Positions 37,992-45,799 of a stretch of DNA of 64,000 nt are shown in pieces. Where the stretch lies: assembly GCF_019929185.1 (NCBI RefSeq), contig NZ_JAHZPC010000001.1, positions 231,274 through 295,273 of the forward strand, in the 5' to 3' direction. Each line of letters begins with the position of its first letter. Position 1 is the first letter of the stretch. The translations under genes were made by a program, and so were the position numbers. The notes below the pieces were generated by a model. It did not search any database. It was not told the origin of the DNA and saw only the letters and a program-made list of their open reading frames with translations. The stretch is from Streptococcus parasanguinis. GTDB lineage: Bacteria > Bacillota > Bacilli > Lactobacillales > Streptococcaceae.

Positions 37992-38900
37992 ATGAGAATA
38001 CAACAATTACAATACATTATCAAAATCGTCGAAACCGGCTCTATGAATGAGGCCGCAAAACAACTCTTTATCACGCAACCCAGTCTCTCCAATGCCGTTA
38101 AGGACTTGGAAAATGAGATGGGAATTGAAATCTTTATCCGGAATCCTAAAGGGATCACTTTGACTCGCGATGGGATGGAGTTTCTCTCTTATGCCCGCCA
38201 GGTGGTGGAGCAGATTGACCTCTTGTCCGAGCGCTATAAAAATCCTGTAGGTTCTCGTGAACTCTTTAGTGTCTCTTCACAGCACTACGCCTTCGTCGTT
38301 GAGGCCTTCGTTTCTCTCCTCAAGAAAAGTGACATGGAAAAATACGAGCTTTTCCTACGGGAGACACGGACTTGGGAGATCATCGATGACGTCAAGAATT
38401 TCCGAAGCGAAGTTGGCGTGCTCTTTTTGAATAGCTACAACCGGGATGTCCTCTCTAAGATGCTGGATGATAATCACCTGATTGCCACTCACCTCTTTAC
38501 AGCGCAGCCTCATATCTTTGTCAGCAAGACCAATCCTCTCGCCAAGAAGGAGATCGTCCACCTGTCAGATCTGGAAGATTTCCCATACCTTAGCTATGAC
38601 CAAGGGACTCACAACTCCTTCTACTTCTCAGAAGAGATCCTCTCTCAAGAACACCATAAGAAATCCATCGTCGTCAGTGACCGGGCAACCCTCTTTAATC
38701 TCTTGATTGGGTTGGATGGCTACACCATTGCGACCGGGATCCTCAACAGCAATCTCAATGGAGATAACATCGTCTCTATTCCTCTTGATATCGAAGACCC
38801 GATCGAGCTGGTCTATATCAAACATGAAAAAACAGCTCTCTCAAAAATGGGAGAAAAATTCATCGAGTACTTGCTTGAGGAAGTGAAGTTTGATAAGTAA
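37992..38900 (+). CDS. LysR family regulator, MtaR/CpsY-type
   Basis: A 302-residue LysR protein. The N-terminal winged HTH (about residues 1-60) reads LQYIIKIVETGSMNEAAKQL and TQPSLSNAVKDLE. The C-terminal ligand-binding domain follows. The whole sequence closely resembles streptococcal MtaR/CpsY, which control methionine transport and cell-surface traits. ATG start; TTAAAATAA at about 37978 could be the -10. Its own target genes are not visible in the window; the divergent DUF6688 gene is one candidate. Confidence 0.9.
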   Translation: MRIQQLQYIIKIVETGSMNEAAKQLFITQPSLSNAVKDLENEMGIEIFIRNPKGITLTRDGMEFLSYARQVVEQIDLLSERYKNPVGSRELFSVSSQHYAFVVEAFVSLLKKSDMEKYELFLRETRTWEIIDDVKNFRSEVGVLFLNSYNRDVLSKMLDDNHLIATHLFTAQPHIFVSKTNPLAKKEIVHLSDLEDFPYLSYDQGTHNSFYFSEEILSQEHHKKSIVVSDRATLFNLLIGLDGYTIATGILNSNLNGDNIVSIPLDIEDPIELVYIKHEKTALSKMGEKFIEYLLEEVKFDK

Positions 38901-38940
38901 AAAATATCTGAGTGATCCATGTTCACTCAGATATTTTTTA
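38899..38940 (+). terminator. Terminator after the LysR gene
   Basis: AAAATATCTGAGTGA pairs with TCACTCAGATATTTTTT around TCCATGT. A T-run follows on the plus strand. Confidence 0.88.
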
Positions 38941-39021
38941 TGGTCATTTCTATATTTCGAAATCAAAATGGGTCAATAATTTGTATCCACGAAGTCATTT
39001 AAGCATCCATATTATTTGAAA

Positions 39022-39978
39022 TCAGTTAACATTTTTACTAAGTATTTCAGTTGTGTATTCATTTTTATCTGTGTATGTTTTCGATTGTGATAAAACTCTA
39101 AAACCTTTAATGTTCTTGCTTCGGTCTTTCATGATATATGTATCTGTTATAGTAGTTTTAAATGAATTTCCTGTCATACGAATTCCAACCGGTTGATTAG
39201 TAAATCGATCAGAATAAAATAAATAAACAGAAAATTTTTCTTGACCAATATTTAAACTATTTCCACCATGATCAAACCGTGTATCCCAATAATTGTGTGA
39301 TTTTGACTGATCATAAGCATCAAAAAACCTTTGATTCCTTTCTGCTGTATTCATAACAGATTGCCGAAAGAATACTGGGCGGAAAAAAGTAAATTCTGGT
39401 TCCGTACCATATTGGTAGTAAGTTTGTAGTTTTCCACTCTTTGGATTTCTAACTTGAAATCTAATCTCATATGGATATTCTGGTATTTGAACCAAGGTAT
39501 CTCCTTGGTAGAGCATTAAAACTAAATCAGTTCTATAAATGTAGCTGTGATCCACCTCTTTTAGATTTGGAAAACGGTTAGATAGTTTCGTAAGAAGCTC
39601 ATTATTTAAAATTTTCTCACTAAATGCAGGACCAATTGAACTTACATCAAAGGGGATGTCCGCTTTACTTTTATCTGTAAAGGTCACATGTAGTATTCTG
39701 CGACTACCATATTTTTCTATGTCTGTTCGGATAGATTCTTTCCATTGTCCATCAAATGGTTTCTTTTCTATGTCATCATGAATAAATTCGAAATTAATGT
39801 CTTTGATAATCTTTTTCTGTGGCTTTATTTTACTGGTTTTGTAATTGTATACATCATAATAAATAGCTCCTGGATCAAATAACTCAGGTTTTAAATAATA
39901 ACGAAGGGCAATATAACCGATGAATACACCAAATAAAGCCAGGTAGATATGTTTCTTCTTAATTTCCAACTTCTTCAC
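39022..39978 (-). CDS. Membrane-anchored extracellular protein, paralogue of next gene
   Basis: A 318-residue protein with a basic start, one N-terminal transmembrane segment (about residues 10-27) and a long soluble, probably extracellular domain. It shares with its neighbour at 40024-41037 the pattern PELFDPGxxYxxVYNYK, IKPxKxxxKDINxEFI, LLTKLxxRFPN, YxGDTLxxxPE and NPKSGKLQTYYxYG. No catalytic motif is seen. A TipC-type toxin-immunity relation is possible but not shown. AT-rich compared with the housekeeping genes nearby. Confidence 0.68.
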   Translation of the reverse strand: MKKLEIKKKHIYLALFGVFIGYIALRYYLKPELFDPGAIYYDVYNYKTSKIKPQKKIIKDINFEFIHDDIEKKPFDGQWKESIRTDIEKYGSRRILHVTFTDKSKADIPFDVSSIGPAFSEKILNNELLTKLSNRFPNLKEVDHSYIYRTDLVLMLYQGDTLVQIPEYPYEIRFQVRNPKSGKLQTYYQYGTEPEFTFFRPVFFRQSVMNTAERNQRFFDAYDQSKSHNYWDTRFDHGGNSLNIGQEKFSVYLFYSDRFTNQPVGIRMTGNSFKTTITDTYIMKDRSKNIKGFRVLSQSKTYTDKNEYTTEILSKNVN

Positions 39979-40023
39979 CCCCTAAAGATGGACTCTAGTA
40001 ACAAGATTGTAACCCCTTGTTTC

Positions 40024-41037
40024 TTACTTACGAAATATTTTTTTTCTTGCTCTTTCACTATCATCATAATAATTTCTCAGTTCGTTGAGGACTTCTTTTT
40101 CATACTCCTCTTTATTGTTTTCTGTATAGATCTTTTGTGTAGTCCGTACTTTCATCCGATCATTTTGATCACGCTTTATCAGTTGTGTACGGGTAACTGT
40201 TAATTTAAATTTCGATCCTGTAGGATTTATATTAATGGGAAGGTTAGATAAAGAATCTGAATAATACCAAGTATCGTAATAAAATTTATATTGATAGGTA
40301 TTTGACAATTCTTTAAAAATGGTATCGGTTCCCCTGTCCCAGTAGCCCTTCCAACTGTTATGGTAATCATCATAAAAAGATTGCATGTCTGCTTGACTCA
40401 CATCTTTTTTAGTTTTTAAAAACACAGGTGTATTGGTTTTCTCCGGCAAATTTCCATATTCATAATAAGTTTGTAACTTTCCGGTTTTTGGATTCTTTAG
40501 GTCAAAACGCGTAACAGCTTCTATTTCTGGAACATGATAGAGAGTATCCCCTACATACATCATTCCAGCTAAAAAGGCAATTTTGAAACCACTATTTTTC
40601 TCTGTGATCACATTTGGAAATCTTCGGAGCATTTCTTGTTCTAATTTTTTATCATATAGTAAATTACGACTGAAGGTTGGACCCATTCGAATCGTCTTTT
40701 CTAGGGGAATTCTAATTTTTGAACCATCTTCTAACGTGGCATGTAAAATTACATCCCCACCATTAAAAAGGCCAAGATCAGACCGAGTTTCTTCCGACCA
40801 AGTTAACCCTTGAGGAACCTCTGATTTTTCATAATAAATAAATTCAAGATTGATATCTTTTACTTTTTCTTTTTTAGGCTTAATCTTCTCTGCTTTGTAG
40901 TTATAAACTCTGGTATATTGATAGTCCCTATCAAATAAACCAGGATCAACGTAATTTTTAAAATATTGATAAATTCCAAAGAAGAATAATCCTAAAGCTA
41001 CTAAAACAAGTGGCAATTTCTTTTTAAACTTCTTCAT
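40024..41037 (-). CDS. Membrane-anchored extracellular protein, paralogue of previous gene
   Basis: A 337-residue protein with one N-terminal transmembrane helix (about residues 8-25) followed by VDPGLFDRDYQYTRVYNYKAEKIKPKK and a soluble domain homologous to the gene at 39022-39978. Shared ends include the NPTGSKFKLTVTRTQLI region and a lysine/arginine-rich tail (SERARKKIFRK) found only here. GGAGGCGTGC is the ribosome binding site. The 45-bp spacing suggests one transcript. Function unknown. Confidence 0.68.
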   Translation of the reverse strand: MKKFKKKLPLVLVALGLFFFGIYQYFKNYVDPGLFDRDYQYTRVYNYKAEKIKPKKEKVKDINLEFIYYEKSEVPQGLTWSEETRSDLGLFNGGDVILHATLEDGSKIRIPLEKTIRMGPTFSRNLLYDKKLEQEMLRRFPNVITEKNSGFKIAFLAGMMYVGDTLYHVPEIEAVTRFDLKNPKTGKLQTYYEYGNLPEKTNTPVFLKTKKDVSQADMQSFYDDYHNSWKGYWDRGTDTIFKELSNTYQYKFYYDTWYYSDSLSNLPININPTGSKFKLTVTRTQLIKRDQNDRMKVRTTQKIYTENNKEEYEKEVLNELRNYYDDSERARKKIFRK

Positions 41038-41115
41038 GCACGCCTCCTTGACAAAATCTATTTCATTATATCATAATCAACTACATTCTTATAGCTCTAG
41101 TCCAAAGGGAGACAT

Positions 41116-41160
41116 AAAAACACCTGAAACAAGTGGATTTCCACTTCTCTCAGGTGTTCT
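41116..41160 (-). terminator. Terminator after sir2
   Basis: AACACCTGA pairs with TCAGGTGTT, enclosing an inner stem AAGTGG/CCACTT. On the minus strand it is followed by TTTTTATGTC. Confidence 0.85.
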
Positions 41161-41161
41161 T

Positions 41162-41893
41162 TTATTGTCTTAATTGAGAAAATACTTCCCCAATCTTTCC
41201 TTCGATAACCAGGTCTGCTTGCTTGTCTTGTGGGATACTGGTTTTATTGATGACAACCAGCTTCTTCCCTTGGAAATACTGGATCAAGCTGGCTGCTGGG
41301 TAGACCACAAGGGAGGTCCCGCCGATAATGAGAAGATCAGCTGCCTGGATGGCTTGGGCTGCTTGGCTAAAGACCTCCATATCGAGAGGCTCCTCGTAAA
41401 GAGTCACATCTGGTTTGACCACCTTACCACAGTCCAAACAGTGGGGAACCGGGCCTTCTAAAGCTAGAAAGGCCTCTAAATCATAAAATCGCTGGCAACC
41501 CGTACAGTAATTACGGTCAGCACTACCATGGAGCTTCAAGACTTTCTTAGACCCCGCCATTTCATGGAGACTATCGATATTTTGTGTCACGACTGCCGTG
41601 AGCTTACCAGCTTCTTCAAGACGAGCCAGATACCGATGGGCTGCATTGGGCTTGGCATCGGGATAGAGCAGGTATTTCTTATAAAAGTCGAAAAAGTCCT
41701 CTGGATAGCGCTCAAACATGGTATGTGAAACCAATTGCTCGGCTGTCAAATGCCGTCCTACCTGAACACTATAGACACCGTCTGAGCTTCGAAAATCCGG
41801 AATATTTGACTCCGTGGAAACTCCTGCCCCACCGAAAAAAACGATCCGTTGACTCTGATCAATCATCTCCTGTAGTTGAGCAATCTTATCCAT
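41162..41893 (-). CDS. NAD-dependent protein deacylase, Sir2 family
   Basis: A 243-residue sirtuin. NAD-binding motifs are GGAGVSTESNIPDFRS (about residues 20-35) and TQNIDSLHE (about 103-111). The catalytic His is in KLHGSADRN, and the structural zinc is bound by CTGC and CLDC (about 130-156). This is the deacylase form, not the NADase Sir2 of antiphage systems, which usually lacks the zinc cysteines. Its ATG follows the HEPN gene stop with no gap, so it is coupled to deoD-HEPN. Confidence 0.93.
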   Translation of the reverse strand: MDKIAQLQEMIDQSQRIVFFGGAGVSTESNIPDFRSSDGVYSVQVGRHLTAEQLVSHTMFERYPEDFFDFYKKYLLYPDAKPNAAHRYLARLEEAGKLTAVVTQNIDSLHEMAGSKKVLKLHGSADRNYCTGCQRFYDLEAFLALEGPVPHCLDCGKVVKPDVTLYEEPLDMEVFSQAAQAIQAADLLIIGGTSLVVYPAASLIQYFQGKKLVVINKTSIPQDKQADLVIEGKIGEVFSQLRQ

Positions 41894-42661
41894 CTACTTC
41901 TCCTTTAGTAGCTCTTCCATGACAGCATTGGCCTGATCAAAATAAAAGTTAGCTTGATCATAATGAATGCCTGTGTAGCTTGCAAGGTCAATCAAATTCT
42001 TCATAAAATCCTGAGAAGAGAAACCCGTCGTCCGATGGAGCTCTTCCTCATCAAAGGGTTTGATCAAATGGGCCAAGGGGTTGCGAACGGATTTTTCTAA
42101 CTCCCGCAATTGTTGGGCTGCAACTTTGACGCTATCTGGCAAGTCCAACTGCACAATCAACTCCGTTAAACTGGATGAATTGACCACACTTTCGCTGTGG
42201 AATTGTTGCAGGATAGGGTTGTCGGACGCATGCAGGCTCTCAAACTTCCAACGGTCATAACTGGATTCTTTGGAGTTATGGATATAGTTGGTAATATCAG
42301 GAATTTTCAACTGAATCAATCGCATAAAGATCCGATAGATGGCTGGGCTAACGGCACGAACAAAGTCAATAATCTGCTCATTTCGCAACTTCGCCTCGAG
42401 ATCATAGAGGTAGTTAGCCAACTGCTCATCTTCTGGATCTTCATGCCAAAAAAGCTGAAAACCAGTCGCTTCTAGCAACTCGGTTCTCAACTTTTGATTC
42501 ATGACAGGTTGGATATTAAGCTCTCGACGCTCCGCCATTAACTGTAGTAAGCTCACCAACAAATCCGGTACTTCTTCCTGCTGCTTGATAGAGCGCAGAG
42601 CCCGGCTGTAGTGATAATTTTGGAGATCGTAGAGCCATTCATCATGAAAGAATGTTGCCAT
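41894..42661 (-). CDS. Stand-alone HEPN-type protein (putative RNase)
   Basis: A 255-residue helical protein. Near the C-terminus SVRNPLAHLIKPF (about residues 191-203) has the RX4H motif (R193, H198) of HEPN ribonucleases, in a context like the C-terminal domain of CRISPR-associated Csm6. No CARF or other sensor domain is visible in residues 1-170, which are helical and Leu/Gln-rich. Its ATG overlaps the deoD stop (TAATG) and its own stop touches the sir2 start. RNase activity is inferred from the motif. No cas genes are nearby. Confidence 0.68.
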   Translation of the reverse strand: MATFFHDEWLYDLQNYHYSRALRSIKQQEEVPDLLVSLLQLMAERRELNIQPVMNQKLRTELLEATGFQLFWHEDPEDEQLANYLYDLEAKLRNEQIIDFVRAVSPAIYRIFMRLIQLKIPDITNYIHNSKESSYDRWKFESLHASDNPILQQFHSESVVNSSSLTELIVQLDLPDSVKVAAQQLRELEKSVRNPLAHLIKPFDEEELHRTTGFSSQDFMKNLIDLASYTGIHYDQANFYFDQANAVMEELLKEK

Positions 42662-43371
42662 TAGTCTGCAATCAAGGTCTCAAGACCAACTTTCATCATG
42701 TCTGTGAAAGTAGTTTGACGTTCTTCAGCAGTTGTATCCTCATCTGGATTGACCAAACTGTCTGAAATAGTCATGATAGCAAGCGCATCAACATGGTGTT
42801 GAGCAGCAAGATAGTAAAGAGCCGCTGCTTCCATTTCTACAGCTTTCACACCCCATTTACCAAGCTCGATGTTCTTTTCACCATAGTTTGAATAGAAGAC
42901 ATCTGATGACAAGACATTGCCGACGTGAGTCGTCATGCCAAGGTCTTTGGCAATGTGGTAAGCCTTGTCTAAAAGATCAAAGCTAGCGATTTGTGGGAAA
43001 TCGTATTGAGGCCAGTCGTTGCGGATGATATTTGAGTTGGTTGCAGCAGCTTGTGCCAAGACCAATTCACGAACATGCACATCCTCATTCAAAGAACCAG
43101 CCGTTCCCACACGGATCAATTTCTTCACACCGTAGTCGACAATCAACTCACGCGCATAGATAGAGATTGATGGCATCCCCATTCCAGTACCCATGACAGA
43201 TACACGGTGACCCTTGTAAGTCCCTGTATAACCAAACATGTTACGGACTTCGTTGAAGCAAACAGCATCTTCAAGGAAATTCTCAGCAATAAATTTCGCA
43301 CGAAGAGGATCCCCAGGAAGAAGAATTTTATCAGCAATTTCACCCTGCTTAGCAGCAATATGGATAGACAT
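42661..43371 (-). CDS. deoD: Purine nucleoside phosphorylase, DeoD type
   Basis: A 236-residue hexameric-type PNP that splits purine (deoxy)nucleosides with phosphate. Family signatures are [11 protein letters not shown] (about 20-30), [17 protein letters not shown] (about 63-79), VRVGTAGSL and [12 protein letters not shown] (about 178). ATG at 43371; an in-frame TTG at 43386 lies inside the structured leader. punA at 45.8-46.6 kb is the trimeric counterpart. Some PNPs also act on nicotinamide riboside, which would suit a partner sirtuin. Confidence 0.96.
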   Translation of the reverse strand: MSIHIAAKQGEIADKILLPGDPLRAKFIAENFLEDAVCFNEVRNMFGYTGTYKGHRVSVMGTGMGMPSISIYARELIVDYGVKKLIRVGTAGSLNEDVHVRELVLAQAAATNSNIIRNDWPQYDFPQIASFDLLDKAYHIAKDLGMTTHVGNVLSSDVFYSNYGEKNIELGKWGVKAVEMEAAALYYLAAQHHVDALAIMTISDSLVNPDEDTTAEERQTTFTDMMKVGLETLIAD

Positions 43372-43521
43372 AATATAAGATACCAAGGGCGTTAAAGAGG
43401 CAAAGTAAAAATAGGAAATCCGACAAAGATGCCTCGCATCTAGGAGGATTTATCTTTTTTACACAGCCTCTAGCCCGGGTTCAATTCAAACCCGAACTGC
43501 CCTTCCTTTCATTTTTTGTTT
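43372..43521 (-). ncRNA. Structured leader element, deoD copy
   Basis: On the minus strand: ATGAAAGGAAGGGCAG, the palindrome GGGTTTGAATTGAACCC, GGGCTAGAGGC, CTGTGTAAAAAAGAT, a hairpin (AGATGCGAGGCATCT), GCCTCTTTAACGCCC and TTGGTATCTTATATT, ending at the deoD ATG. GGGC...GAGGC pairs with GCCTC...GCCC. The same plan with other bases occurs at 43711-43858 and before parC. Its first 49 bp are identical to 43810-43858. Confidence 0.5.
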
Positions 43522-43558
43522 AGAAAAGCTTTCCGCTCGGGTTCAAATCTGAACACAT
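43520..43558 (-). other. Short ORF MCSDLNPSGKLF in the deoD leader region
   Basis: A 12-codon reading frame with a plausible ribosome site (GAAAGGTAGAGC, then ATG). The second copy at 43659-43697 encodes MCSNLNPSGKLF. Three bases differ, two of them silent. It may be a leader peptide or only part of a duplicated RNA structure. Confidence 0.3.
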
Positions 43559-43658
43559 GCTCTACCTTTCTTTCTTAATTTTGATGATTTAGAGGAGAGT
43601 AACCCGTATTCAGTTCAGCGAATACGGTTAACCCATCCTTTCATTATTTATTGAGTAA

Positions 43659-43697
43659 TTAGAAAAGCTTTCCGCTCGGGTTTAAATTAGAACACAT
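43659..43697 (-). other. Short ORF MCSNLNPSGKLF, second copy
   Basis: Duplicate of the short ORF at 43520-43558, directly after the third structured element (TATCTTATAGAAAGG, then ATG), so it occupies the position that deoD holds in the other copy. Confidence 0.3.
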
Positions 43698-43710
43698 GCT
43701 CTACCTTTCT

Positions 43711-43858
43711 ATAAGATACCAAGCCCGTAAAAAGCAAAGTGACAATCAATCTTTTTCACACAGCTTTTAGGGAGGGTTCAATTAAATATCGTTTTGAAAG
43801 TCATAGCTTGCCCGGGTTCAATTCAAACCCGAACTGCCCTTCCTTTCATTTTTTGTTT
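43711..43858 (-). ncRNA. Structured leader element, upstream duplicate
   Basis: On the minus strand: ATGAAAGGAAGGGCAG, GGGTTTGAATTGAACCC, then after a unique stretch CCCTAAAAGC, TGTGTGAAAAAGAT, TGTCACTT, GCTTTTTACGGG and CTTGGTATCTTATAG. AAAAGC pairs with GCTTTT and CCC with GGG. It starts inside the 3' end of the amidotransferase gene. 43522-43710 between the two copies holds two 50-bp repeats (43522-43571, 43661-43710) and another palindrome, CCCGTATTCAG...CGAATACGG. Confidence 0.5.
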
Positions 43859-44563
43859 TGTTAATGAATCCAAAAATGCATAGAGTTTGGCATTCATTTC
43901 TCGATAATCGTAATTACGAATGGCTTCAGGTTTTTGAACAAAGGTCAGTTTTTGACTTTGTTCTTCCAAAACATCTTCACCGTCTGCAGCAATCAAGAGA
44001 TCGACTGCTTCTAGATCAAATTCCAAGTGGGCTTGGAATGCATAGTGTTTAGGACTGAAGCGAATAATCTGACGTGGACAACCTTGACTGGTCGCAAGAA
44101 CGAAAGCATCCTCTGTCAATCCTGGCATATCGCCATGCCAGTGACCGGTTTCAAGAGTTTCTCCCAACAAGCGGACATGCGGATCTGTTAGACCATGCGG
44201 TGTCAAGGTCACAGGATAAACGCCAATCTCGCGCTCAGGACTGTGTTCATACTCTGCGCCATAAGCAACAGACAGGAGCTGCGCCCCCAGACAGACCCCA
44301 ACAATGTAACGATCTGCCTTCATGGCTTTTTGAATCAACTCGATCTCTGCCTGAGGATCGTAGTATGGAAAAGCTTCCTGATCTTCATCTGGCGATTGAG
44401 GTCCTCCCATTACGATCAAAAAGTCGATCTCATCCACAGTCTCAGGTAGGGCTTCATTCTCATAGACTTTGGTCGTTGTCACCTGATGACCACGCTCCTG
44501 CGCCCATTTTAGATAAGCGCCCGGCACTTCAAATGTTTCATGCAGTACAAAATGTACCTTCAT
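43823..44563 (-). CDS. Class I glutamine amidotransferase-like protein
   Basis: A 246-residue GATase-1 domain protein. The nucleophile is Cys in VGVCLGAQLLSVAYG (about residue 85). The catalytic His is in HWHGDMPG or AFQAHLEFD (about 180) with a Glu nearby. Such stand-alone GMP-synthase-like domains often act on small amines or gamma-glutamyl compounds; the substrate is unknown. GGAGAAGAG favours the ATG at 44563, which overlaps the ClC stop. The last eight residues (MKGRAVRV) are encoded by the repeated leader element. Confidence 0.85.
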   Translation of the reverse strand: MKVHFVLHETFEVPGAYLKWAQERGHQVTTTKVYENEALPETVDEIDFLIVMGGPQSPDEDQEAFPYYDPQAEIELIQKAMKADRYIVGVCLGAQLLSVAYGAEYEHSPEREIGVYPVTLTPHGLTDPHVRLLGETLETGHWHGDMPGLTEDAFVLATSQGCPRQIIRFSPKHYAFQAHLEFDLEAVDLLIAADGEDVLEEQSQKLTFVQKPEAIRNYDYREMNAKLYAFLDSLTKQKMKGRAVRV

Positions 44564-45795
44564 CATCTCTTCTCCCATCTCATTCGAATCACGTAAGACA
44601 CACCTGTTGCAAGTACAAGCGGGATTGTTAAACTTAAAGACTGCCCTGTAAATTCAAGGCTCAGGGCAATAGCTGTCAAAGGAGCTTGTAGGGTCGTTCC
44701 TAAAAAGACGGTCGCACCAAGTAGCATCCCGAGAGCAGGATCTAAATGAATTCCAACGATTGTCATCAATAAAGTCACTAAGTAGCCAGACCCTATTCCT
44801 AAGGCAAATGATGGCGTCAAGGTTCCCCCATAGGCACCATTGCTCAAGAGGAGATAGACTAAAAGCCCCTTCACTGCAAGAGTCAATGGAAGATAGGGAA
44901 TCGACTGACTAGACAACAAGGTCTGGGCTAGTACCTGACCATTTCCCATAAAGATGGGGTAAAAGACTACTAGGCTCCCCAGCACAAGAAAGGCTAGAGG
45001 AAGAGCCCAAAGAATCGTTCCATCCTTCCGTCGTTTGCGACCTGCGCGTTTAGCTAAAGATCGAAAGCCTAGCGCAAATGGAGTAAGCAATAGAGCCACT
45101 AGGACAGCCTGCAAGAAACTGCTAGCTGACCAATGGACTAGCGAAATATGATAAATAGAACCGTGCCAAACGATAGGCTGGGCCACCCAAGTCGCCAGAT
45201 AAGTACTGGACAAAACCAGCAGAAGGTTCTGCCAACTGTAGGCAAGTCCTAAGGTCTCAAAGACGAACAAGCTACTAGCAAAGGGAACCTGATAGACTGC
45301 AGCTAAGCCAGCTCCTGCACCACAGGCGATTAAAACTTTTCGCGCTTTGATTGCCAAGGAGAAGGCTTTGCCCAATCGACCAGCTAGAAGAGCCCCGACC
45401 TCTCGTGGGGCTCCTTCTTTTCCGACCGATGCACCTGCTCCAACAATCGCAACCTGCATCCCTGCATGAAGGAGGTGGGCTAAGAACGCTGGCTCACTGT
45501 CTCCAGCTAGGTCAATTTGCCTACGAATGGAGAGAATTTTATAGCGCCGTTGCAGAATATACCAGAAACCTGCTGCCAAGACCCCTGTCACACCTAGGAC
45601 AAGGAATCTACGGAAACCTCCAGCGTGATTAAATTGCTGAAGCAAGTCCCCCTTATCTTGGCCAAAGGCCAGTCCTTGCACACCTTCTAGTAGATAATGA
45701 CAGGCAATTCCGACCAGACCCGTCCCTATTCCCAATGATAGAGTGGCTAGAAGCAACCTCAGTCCGTAAGGCAGGCTTTGGAGTCTTGCTTTCAT
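44563..45795 (-). CDS. ClC family chloride channel/antiporter
   Basis: A 410-residue membrane protein with about ten helices. ClC motifs are GAGASVGKEGAPREVGAL (about residues 118-135, the GKEGP-type filter loop with Ala instead of Pro), GAGAGLAAVYQVPFASSLFVFE (about 157-178) and GAYGGTLTPSFALGIGSG. The gating glutamate is in GKEGA. The ATG at 45795 lies just after the punA stop; a TTG upstream is less likely. A second ClC gene is at 57222-58439. Confidence 0.88.
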   Translation of the reverse strand: MKARLQSLPYGLRLLLATLSLGIGTGLVGIACHYLLEGVQGLAFGQDKGDLLQQFNHAGGFRRFLVLGVTGVLAAGFWYILQRRYKILSIRRQIDLAGDSEPAFLAHLLHAGMQVAIVGAGASVGKEGAPREVGALLAGRLGKAFSLAIKARKVLIACGAGAGLAAVYQVPFASSLFVFETLGLAYSWQNLLLVLSSTYLATWVAQPIVWHGSIYHISLVHWSASSFLQAVLVALLLTPFALGFRSLAKRAGRKRRKDGTILWALPLAFLVLGSLVVFYPIFMGNGQVLAQTLLSSQSIPYLPLTLAVKGLLVYLLLSNGAYGGTLTPSFALGIGSGYLVTLLMTIVGIHLDPALGMLLGATVFLGTTLQAPLTAIALSLEFTGQSLSLTIPLVLATGVSYVIRMRWEKR

Positions 45796-45799
45796 AGGA

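Noticed and set aside
41162..41893. A Sir2-type antiphage NADase (ThsA/DSR-like)
   Set aside because: The protein has the zinc cysteines and size of a normal CobB-type deacylase.
41894..42661. Calling the HEPN-type protein Csm6
   Set aside because: It lacks a CARF domain and there are no type III cas genes nearby; only the RX4H context is similar.
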